Shown one piece after another: positions 7,101-11,346 of a stretch of DNA of 11,346 nt; positions within the stretch are counted from its first letter, which is position 1; every line of letters starts with the position of its first letter. Source of the stretch: DSNY01 sp016861185. Lineage in GTDB: Bacteria > Pseudomonadota > Gammaproteobacteria > Burkholderiales > Burkholderiaceae_F. The notes beneath the pieces are model-generated. The model made no database searches and had not been told where the DNA came from. It was given only the letters and a program-made list of their open reading frames with translations. The stretch covers positions 1 through 11,346 of the forward strand of contig SZOR01000125.1 in the NCBI GenBank assembly GCA_030263275.1, in the 5' to 3' direction. The position numbers and the translations under genes are program-made.

Positions 7101-7179
7101 GGGCGCATCAGACCATGCACCGGGGCGCCCGCTCAAGTCCGGCGCCCCACCGACGCACACCGGCGCGGCCAGGTCTTCG

Positions 7180-7218
7180 GCGATAAACGAGATCGCGCAA
7201 CGCGAGTGTCAGCGGCGG
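7180..7218 (-). pseudogene. Relic of a second DctM C-terminus
   Basis: On the minus strand, codons 7218-7180 read PPLTLALRDLVYR. The intact DctM ends SPLTLFLRDLVYR followed by TAG at 7279. Eleven of the last 12 residues agree, and most DNA differences fall at third codon positions, as expected of diverged coding copies. The relic lacks a start; similarity fades upstream near 7219 and a GC hairpin lies just beyond. A CGA stands where the stop would be expected, so the frame runs on to a TGA at 7110-7108. This is best read as the 3' scar of a lost or replaced dctM gene. It overlaps no other likely gene. Confidence 0.6.
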
Positions 7219-7234
7219 GCGGTCGACGAACAAG

Positions 7235-7247
7235 GGGGCTCCGCCCC
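7235..7247 (-). terminator. Possible terminator of the TRAP operon
   Basis: On the minus strand, GGGGC-GGA-GCCCC forms a 5-bp GC stem with a 3-nt loop followed by CTTGTT, 31 bp past the dctM stop. The stem is short and the T-run weak. It sits at the upstream edge of the DctM relic, so it may instead be part of a repeat at the junction. Confidence 0.35.
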
Positions 7248-7270
7248 GTGTTAATCCCCCGACTTCGGAA

Positions 7271-7316
7271 CGCTGACGCTATCGATAGACCAGATCCCGA
7301 AGAAAGAGCGTCAGCG
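7271..7316. repeat. Perfect 10-bp inverted repeat spanning the dctM stop
   Basis: CGCTGACGCT (7271-7280) and AGCGTCAGCG (7307-7316) are exact inverted copies separated by 26 bp. The right copy lies in the dctM codons for PLTL, the left copy covers the last base of the stop and the sequence beyond it. It may form a 3' hairpin on the dctM transcript. Confidence 0.4.
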
Positions 7317-8556
7317 GCGAAAAGTACGTCACGACCAGCAGGCAGCCGAGCACGACGGCGACGAAGGGCACGAGCCTCGTCACGATCTGGTCGAGCGAGA
7401 TCTTCGCGACCGTGCACGCGGCGAACAGATTCACGCCGAAGGGCGGCGTGATCATGCCCAGTGCCAGATTGACGACCATCACGATGCCGAAGTGCACCGG
7501 GTCGATGCCGAAATGCGCGGCGACCGGCGCCAGGATCGGCGCCAGCACGATGATCGCCGCCGAGGTCTCGATGAACATGCCGATCAGAAACAGCGCGGCG
7601 TTGACGCCGAGCAGGAACAGCGCCGGCGACTGCAGCACCTCCTTCAGAAACTGGCCGATCTGCTCCGGCACGCCGGCGCGCGTGATCAGGTAGGCGAACA
7701 AACCGGCGTTGGCGATGATGAACATGATCACCGCGGAAGAGATCACCGAGCGCTTCAGGACTTCGAACACCTGGATCGGCTTGACCTCGCGGTAGACGAA
7801 CACGCCGACGAAAAGCGCGTAGAACACCGCGACGACCGACGCTTCGGTCGGCGTGAAGATGCCGCCGTAGATCCCGCCGAGGATGATCACCGGCATCAGA
7901 AGCGCCCACGCTGCATGGCGCAATGCGACCCAGAACGGCAGCCGGCCGTCGCCGTCCTGCCTGCCCCATCCCTGCCGCTTGCAGTACAGGTAGACGAACA
8001 GCATCAGCGCGCCGCCGATTAGCAGCCCCGGGCCGAAGCCGGCGATGAACAGCTCGCCGATCGACACCTCGGCCGACACGCCGTACAGGATCATCGGGAT
8101 CGACGGCGGGATCACCACACCCAGCTCGGCGCTCGTGGCTTGCAACGCGGCCGCGTAGTTCTTCGGATAGCCGTGCTGGATCAGCGCCGGAATCAGGATC
8201 GCGCCGATGGCGAAGGTCGTCGCGACCGACGAGCCCGACACCGCGGCGAAGATCATGCAGGTCAGCACGCAGGTCATCGGCAGCCCGCCCTGCACGCCGC
8301 CGACGATCGATTTCGCGAAGTCCACCAGCCGGCGCGAGATGCCGCCGGTTTCCATCAGGTTGCCGGCGAGGATGAAGAACGGGATCGCCGCGAGCGGAAA
8401 CTTGTCGATCGCGGTGAACATCTCCTTCGGGATCGCCAGCCACGGCAGCTCGGTGAAGCCCGCCACGCCGACGAAGGCCGCCAGCCCGATCGACACCGCG
8501 ACCGAGATCGACAGCGCGAAGCAAAGCAGCATCGTGACGAGCATCGCGATCGACAT
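7279..8556 (-). CDS. dctM: TRAP transporter large permease (DctM)
   Basis: A 425-residue, highly hydrophobic protein of the usual DctM length with about a dozen membrane segments. Recognisable stretches are FPLAAIPFFILAGNLMETGG near residues 52-71, MIFAAVSGSSVATTFAIGA around 102-120, the ELGVVIPPSIPMILYG segment, GGIFTPTEASVVAVFYAL, and NLALGMITPPFGVNLFAA near the C-terminus. It is the ion-coupled translocation subunit that takes substrate from the periplasmic binding protein. The ATG at 8556 starts the conserved MSIAMLVTMLLCFAL helix and follows the dctQ stop by 31 bp with a weak GGGAAG site. The frame is open further upstream, but that part overlaps dctQ. A diverged copy of its C-terminus lies about 60 bp beyond its stop. 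Confidence 0.95.
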   Translation of the reverse strand: MSIAMLVTMLLCFALSISVAVSIGLAAFVGVAGFTELPWLAIPKEMFTAIDKFPLAAIPFFILAGNLMETGGISRRLVDFAKSIVGGVQGGLPMTCVLTCMIFAAVSGSSVATTFAIGAILIPALIQHGYPKNYAAALQATSAELGVVIPPSIPMILYGVSAEVSIGELFIAGFGPGLLIGGALMLFVYLYCKRQGWGRQDGDGRLPFWVALRHAAWALLMPVIILGGIYGGIFTPTEASVVAVFYALFVGVFVYREVKPIQVFEVLKRSVISSAVIMFIIANAGLFAYLITRAGVPEQIGQFLKEVLQSPALFLLGVNAALFLIGMFIETSAAIIVLAPILAPVAAHFGIDPVHFGIVMVVNLALGMITPPFGVNLFAACTVAKISLDQIVTRLVPFVAVVLGCLLVVTYFSPLTLFLRDLVYR

Positions 8557-8587
8557 GGCGCTTCCCGTGTCCGTTGCGCGTATGGCG

Positions 8588-9079
8588 CTATTGCTGCGCT
8601 TCCAGCTCGCGGTGGATCGGGTCAAAGTAGTGCGCGATCACCGCGAGCATCGAGAAGCTCGCGCCGACCGGCAGCGCGAGGTAGGCCCAACCGATCGAGA
8701 TCGGCAGCGCAGCGAAGGTCTGGAAACGGACCCGCCACGCCAGGTCGAAGCCGACCCAGGCGAGCACGCCGAGGAAAAACAGCGACGCGGCGAGGATCAC
8801 GAGCCGCACCGCGCGCCGCGGGCCGCCGCGCGCAAGCCGCAGCAGCACGTCGACCGACACCAGCGCACCCTGCCTGAACGCCGCCGCGACGCCGAGCATC
8901 ACCATCCAGATCAGCAGCCGCCCGATCAGCTCCTCGGTCCACGGGCTCGGCTGATTGAAGACGAAGCGCACCAGCACCTGATACAGGCCGAGGCAGGAAA
9001 CAACCGCCAGCAGCCCGGCCGCCAGCAGCCAGACGGCGTGGGTGACGATGCGATCGATCGCGAGGATCGCCTTGGACAT
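8588..9079 (-). CDS. dctQ: TRAP transporter small permease (DctQ)
   Basis: A 163-residue protein with four predicted membrane helices, the DctQ layout. The first spans about residues 12-36; the family signature WTEELIGRLLIWMVMLGVAAAFRQ (about 48-71) leads into the second, ending in ALVSVDVL; two more follow. It partners DctM in the inner membrane. The start at 9079 (MSKAILAIDR) is chosen over upstream in-frame GTG because the intervening residues LGPGLRRGDE are a translation of an interspersed repeat. Only a weak ribosome site (GACGAG) precedes the ATG. The 216-bp gap to dctP, unusual in TRAP operons, holds palindromic repeats and a relic of a DctP end. Confidence 0.92.
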   Translation of the reverse strand: MSKAILAIDRIVTHAVWLLAAGLLAVVSCLGLYQVLVRFVFNQPSPWTEELIGRLLIWMVMLGVAAAFRQGALVSVDVLLRLARGGPRRAVRLVILAASLFFLGVLAWVGFDLAWRVRFQTFAALPISIGWAYLALPVGASFSMLAVIAHYFDPIHRELEAQQ

Positions 9080-9088
9080 CGGCAACTC

Positions 9089-9184
9089 GTCGCCCCGGCG
9101 CAGGCCGGGGCCCAATGTCACGCGGCGATTGGATCCCGGTCTGCGGCGTTCGCCGCAACCGGGACGACGGCGCTTCGCGCCGTC
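9089..9184. repeat. Cluster of palindromic REP-like repeats before dctQ
   Basis: Three hairpins lie back to back. The first has arms GCCCCGGC (9092-9099) and GCCGGGGC (9104-9111). The second is a longer stem 9135-9148/9151-9163 with one bulged base, containing TGCGGCG/CGCCGCA. The third is an 8-bp perfect stem GACGGCGC (9166-9173)/GCGCCGTC (9177-9184). The outer CGTCGCCCCGG and CCGGGACGACG ends, with GGGCCCAA and TTGGATCCC between them, resemble short mobile repeats common in betaproteobacterial intergenic regions. Their conceptual translation (LGPGLRRGDE on one strand, LDPGLRR on the other) is familiar from spurious gene ends. The cluster ends about 10 bp from the dctQ ATG. Confidence 0.65.
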
Positions 9185-9284
9185 ACTTGACGTCCTGGAT
9201 GCGCTTGATCGTGTGTCTTCGGCCGGGCCTGCGACCCTTAACTTCGCTGCGCGAAGTTAGCCTACGACGCAACATCCGCCGCAT
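9183..9284 (-). pseudogene. 33-codon frame ending in a relic DctP C-terminus
   Basis: Beginning at an ATG at 9284, directly after dctP and preceded by a strong GGAGG-type site overlapping the dctP stop (TAG joined to GAGGGGGAGTC), this frame encodes 33 very basic residues. It starts MRRMLRRR and ends TIKRIQDVK followed by TGA. Intact DctP ends NIRRIQEVK followed by TAG: six of nine residues are identical and three are conservative, with the stop in the same place. Upstream of that tail the similarity ends near an ACACAC run. The N-terminus resembles the positively charged start of a signal peptide. The simplest reading is an internally deleted second dctP. Alternatives are a real small basic peptide or a leader that keeps ribosomes moving toward dctQ. 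Confidence 0.5.
9239..9259. repeat. Perfect 9-bp hairpin inside the DctP relic
   Basis: TAACTTCGC (9239-9247) and GCGAAGTTA (9251-9259) are exact inverted copies with a 3-nt loop. The hairpin lies within the 33-codon frame, at the point where homology to DctP is absent. It may mark the joint of an internal deletion or an inserted small repeat. Confidence 0.6.
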
Positions 9285-9295
9285 GACTCCCCCTC

Positions 9296-10264
9296 CTACT
9301 TGACCTCCTGAATCCGGCGGATGTTGTCCGCCCCAAACTGCTTGGCGAACTCGGCCCACACCGGCGTCATCGCCGCGCGGAAGGCAGCGCCGTCGACGTT
9401 GGTCACGACGTTCATGCCGGCCTTGCGCAGTTCGTCGATGCCGTTCTTCTCGTCTTCGTTGACCTTCCTGCGCTGCGCGGCGCCGCCCGCCTTGCCGGCT
9501 TCCGTGAACGCCTTCTTGTCGGCGTCGGACAGCTTGTTCCAAAGCGCCGGCGACATGATCAGCAGCGCCGGCGAATAGACGTGGCCGGTCAGCGAAAGGT
9601 GCTTCTGCACCTGCGCGAACTTCGCCGACAGGATCACCGGGATCGGGTTCTCCTGGCCGTCGACCGTGCCCTGCTGCAGCGCTGTGAACAGCTCCGGAAA
9701 CGCCATCGGCGTGGGCTGGATGCCGATCGACTGGAACGCCTGGATGTGGACCTTGTTCTGCATGCTGCGGATCTTCAGTCCCTTCGCATCCTCCGGCTTG
9801 ACGATCGGCCGCTTGCTGTTGGTCATGTGGCGGAAGCCGTTTTCGGTCCATGCGAGCGCGATCAGTCCCTTCGCGGGAAACCTGGCGCGCAGCTCGTCGC
9901 CGATCGGGCCGTCGAGCACCTTGCGCGCGTGGTCGTAGTCGCGAAACAGGAACGGGATGTCGACGATGTTGACCTCGGGCACGAAATTGCCGACCGGCCC
10001 GGTCGAGGTGTTGACGATGTCGAGGGTGCCGAGCTGCACCGCCTCGATCATCTCGCGCTCGCCGCCGAGCGCCGAGTTGGGGAACTGCTGGCACTTGTAG
10101 CGGCCGCCGGTGCGCTTCTCGACTTCTTCGCAGAACACGGTCGAGCCAACACCGTAGTGCGATTGCGGCGATGTCGCGTAGCCGATCTTGATCGTCGTCT
10201 GCGCAGTCGCCGCGGCGCAGACCAGCGTGCCGGCGGCAAGCAATGCGTAGCGCAAGGTGTTCAT
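9296..10264 (-). CDS. dctP: TRAP transporter periplasmic substrate-binding protein (DctP)
   Basis: A 322-residue DctP-family solute receptor. Residues 1-21 form a signal peptide (basic start, LLAAGTLV core, cleavage after ATA before Q22), so it acts in the periplasm and hands substrate to DctQM. Family marks are NSALGGEREMIEAVQLGTLDI (about 63-83), the IRSMQN segment carrying the conserved substrate-carboxylate Arg (R166), and LQQGTVDGQENP (about 197-207). Substrates of the family are mostly carboxylic acids; which one is bound here is unknown, though the class resembles C4-dicarboxylate receptors. The ATG at 10264 is fixed by GAGGAGA 4 nt upstream and the signal peptide. Its stop overlaps a strong ribosome site for the frame that follows. 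It is the first gene of the TRAP operon, 93 bp after hemY. Confidence 0.95.
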   Translation of the reverse strand: MNTLRYALLAAGTLVCAAATAQTTIKIGYATSPQSHYGVGSTVFCEEVEKRTGGRYKCQQFPNSALGGEREMIEAVQLGTLDIVNTSTGPVGNFVPEVNIVDIPFLFRDYDHARKVLDGPIGDELRARFPAKGLIALAWTENGFRHMTNSKRPIVKPEDAKGLKIRSMQNKVHIQAFQSIGIQPTPMAFPELFTALQQGTVDGQENPIPVILSAKFAQVQKHLSLTGHVYSPALLIMSPALWNKLSDADKKAFTEAGKAGGAAQRRKVNEDEKNGIDELRKAGMNVVTNVDGAAFRAAMTPVWAEFAKQFGADNIRRIQEVK

Positions 10265-10268
10265 GCCA

Positions 10269-10275
10269 TCTCCTC
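10269..10275 (-). promoter_or_regulatory. Ribosome binding site of dctP
   Basis: On the minus strand GAGGAGA lies 4 nt before the ATG at 10264 and decides this start over the longer frame that begins further upstream without a signal peptide at its N-terminus. Confidence 0.65.
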
Positions 10276-10313
10276 TGGTGGTGTGCTTCTGCTCCGGCGC
10301 GCGGAGTCGGCGA

Positions 10314-10342
10314 AGTCTCGTGACCGCCGTCGGCCTTGTCAA
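10314..10342 (-). promoter_or_regulatory. Candidate sigma-70 promoter of the TRAP operon
   Basis: On the minus strand a perfect TTGACA (10342-10337) is followed, after exactly 17 bp, by GAGACT (10319-10314), which matches the -10 consensus at 3 of 6 positions. Transcription would start near 10308, leaving about 44 nt of leader before dctP. The weak -10 makes the call tentative. Confidence 0.4.
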
Positions 10343-10351
10343 GCCGACGGC
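10326..10351 (-). terminator. Hairpin after hemY, overlapping the dctP -35 box
   Basis: GCCGTCGGC (10326-10334) and GCCGACGGC (10343-10351) are exact inverted 9-bp arms; with one bulged base the stem extends by two A-T pairs to a 3-nt loop. It begins 6 nt past the hemY stop, where a terminator is expected, but no T-run follows on the minus strand. The loop side contains the TTGACA of the candidate dctP promoter. Confidence 0.45.
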
Positions 10352-10357
10352 CGCGGC

Positions 10358-11346
10358 TCAGACGGTGAACTCGCGCAGCGCGCCGCGCGGCGTGCTCGCC
10401 GATTCGCCCGCCTCGGGTTCGGCGAGCAGATTCGCGTAGCCGAGCGCGGCCTCGCGAAAATGGCGCGCGGCCTCCTGCTCGTCGCCGATGGTTTCGGCGA
10501 GCCTGCCGAGCGCGAGCAGCGTGGCGGGGTGCACCTTCGCGCGCAGGCTCTCCTCGAGGTAGGTGCGCGCCTTGCCCCACAGCTGTTCGCGCAGGCACAG
10601 CAGCCCGAGGCAGCGCAGCAGCGCCGGATCGCCGGCGTGATCCTGGAGCCAGGCTTCGGCGCGCTCGATGCGCTCGCGCGACGGAAAGTCGTACGTCTTC
10701 GCGTACTCGTCGAGCAGCCGCGGATCCCATTCCCTCTCCAGCGCCGCCTCGATCGCCGCACCGGCCGCACGCCCGCGGCCGGCGAGGTTCAGCAGCCGCG
10801 CACCCTCCAGCGCCAGTTCGGGAATCCGCCGGTCCTCGGCCGGGATGCGGCTCCACGCCGCTTCGAGCGCGGACGGATCGTGCCGGCGCTGCGCGAGCAG
10901 CGCGCGCCACGCGAGCACCTTGTAGCGCGTGGCGACGACTTCGTGCAGCGCGTTGCGCTTGGCGAGCAGGCGCACGCCTTTCAGCACCTCCTCCCACCGC
11001 CCGGCCTGCAGGTTGGCCGCGAGCGCGACGCGCGCCGCGTGGATGTGGCGTCCGCCGGACGACTGCAGCGCCTCGATCGCGTCGAGTGCGCGCGCGTCTT
11101 CGCGCCCTTCGGTCCACATTTCGGCGCTCGCGACCAGCCGCGCGGTGTTCAACTGCGGATCGGCTTCGGCCTGCGCCAGCCAGTCGTCGCGCCGCTCGTT
11201 CTCCTGCATGCGGTGCGCGGCGCGCGCGCCGATCAGCGCCGCGAGCCCCGCCAGCGCGGGCGCGTCCTGCGCCGCTTTCGCGGCGCGCTCGGCGCGCGCG
11301 AAGCGGCCCTCGAACAGCGAACGCAGCGCGTCGCGCAGCGCGCGCT
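10358..11346 (-). CDS. hemY: HemY-type TPR protein of heme biosynthesis, 5' end cut by window
   Basis: The frame is open from the right edge to a TGA at 10360-10358, giving 328 visible residues; the start and the two N-terminal membrane helices usual in HemY lie outside. The segment reading ALRDALRSLFEGRFARAERAAKAA, then GLAALIGARAAHRMQENERRDDWLAQAE, is characteristic of proteobacterial HemY. The rest is made of helical TPR-like repeats, including GRWEEVLKGVRLLAKRNALH, LLRCLGLLCLREQLWGKARTYLEESL and HPATLLALGRLAETIGDEQEAARHFREA. HemY is an inner-membrane protein encoded with hemC and hemD and thought to act late in protoheme synthesis, possibly as a scaffold; its exact task is unsettled. An internal ATG at 11209 is not the start because coding similarity continues upstream of it. 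It should not be confused with the HemY name used for protoporphyrinogen oxidase in Gram-positives. Confidence 0.85.
   Translation of the reverse strand, partial: RALRDALRSLFEGRFARAERAAKAAQDAPALAGLAALIGARAAHRMQENERRDDWLAQAEADPQLNTARLVASAEMWTEGREDARALDAIEALQSSGGRHIHAARVALAANLQAGRWEEVLKGVRLLAKRNALHEVVATRYKVLAWRALLAQRRHDPSALEAAWSRIPAEDRRIPELALEGARLLNLAGRGRAAGAAIEAALEREWDPRLLDEYAKTYDFPSRERIERAEAWLQDHAGDPALLRCLGLLCLREQLWGKARTYLEESLRAKVHPATLLALGRLAETIGDEQEAARHFREAALGYANLLAEPEAGESASTPRGALREFTV

Noticed and set aside
4611..7451. A 946-codon open frame on the + strand
   Set aside because: It runs through the SDR in the wrong frame and then antisense to the antiporter; its product is low-complexity Arg/Gln/Asp/His. 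It is a shadow of high-GC codon use.
9080..9121. A longer DctQ starting at a GTG near 9121
   Set aside because: The added residues LGPGLRRGDE are a translation of the interspersed repeat, and DctQ proteins start at the MSKAILAIDR position.
9089..9184. CRISPR array or tRNA in the palindromic region before dctQ
   Set aside because: The hairpins differ from one another and lack regular direct repeats and spacers; no cloverleaf or CCA end can be drawn.
9183..11117. A 644-codon open frame on the minus strand across dctP and hemY
   Set aside because: It is out of frame with both real genes and is Arg/Ala-rich. Only its last 33 codons, after a separate ATG, are of interest and are listed separately.

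Overview
The window is GC-rich with strongly GC-ending codons. It looks like the chromosome of a betaproteobacterium, probably Burkholderiales or Rhodocyclales. That placement is an inference from the HemY-type heme protein, the TRAP transporter style and the kinds of intergenic palindromic repeats. No tRNA, rRNA, CRISPR array or intact insertion sequence was seen, and no gene-free stretch exceeds 300 bases.

Left part (1-2260): the 3' end of a small protein with a CCPFL motif lies on the + strand. It converges with a minus-strand pair: an ECF-type sigma factor and a zinc-finger (zf-HC2) anti-sigma protein whose reading frames overlap in ATGA. Divergent from the sigma gene is a metallo-beta-lactamase-fold protein carrying the ligand set of oxygen/NO-reacting diiron (ODP, flavodiiron-like) proteins. 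The 66 bp between these divergent genes holds a near-perfect palindrome with 16-nt arms. Together these look like a small, self-contained, cytoplasmic redox or gas-responsive regulon.

Middle part (2260-7280): an inorganic pyrophosphatase gene (minus) is divergent from an aldehyde dehydrogenase gene (+). A short-chain dehydrogenase follows the latter after a large hairpin-forming interspersed repeat. The two dehydrogenases may act in one oxidation route, alcohol or hydroxyl to aldehyde/ketone to acid, but no substrate can be named. They converge on a CPA1-type K+/H+ antiporter with TrkA_C and CorC_HlyC regulatory domains.

Right part (7280-11346): a minus-strand tripartite TRAP transporter, dctP-dctQ-dctM order, lies downstream of a truncated hemY. 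The most unusual signals are two short coding relics. Just downstream of dctP is a diverged copy of the DctP C-terminus (TIKRIQDVK against NIRRIQEVK, each followed by a stop). Just downstream of dctM is a diverged copy of the DctM C-terminus (PLTLALRDLVYR against PLTLFLRDLVYR). This suggests a second TRAP system was lost, or the resident genes were replaced, leaving 3' scars. A cluster of palindromic repeats sits in the same dctP-dctQ gap, directly in front of dctQ.
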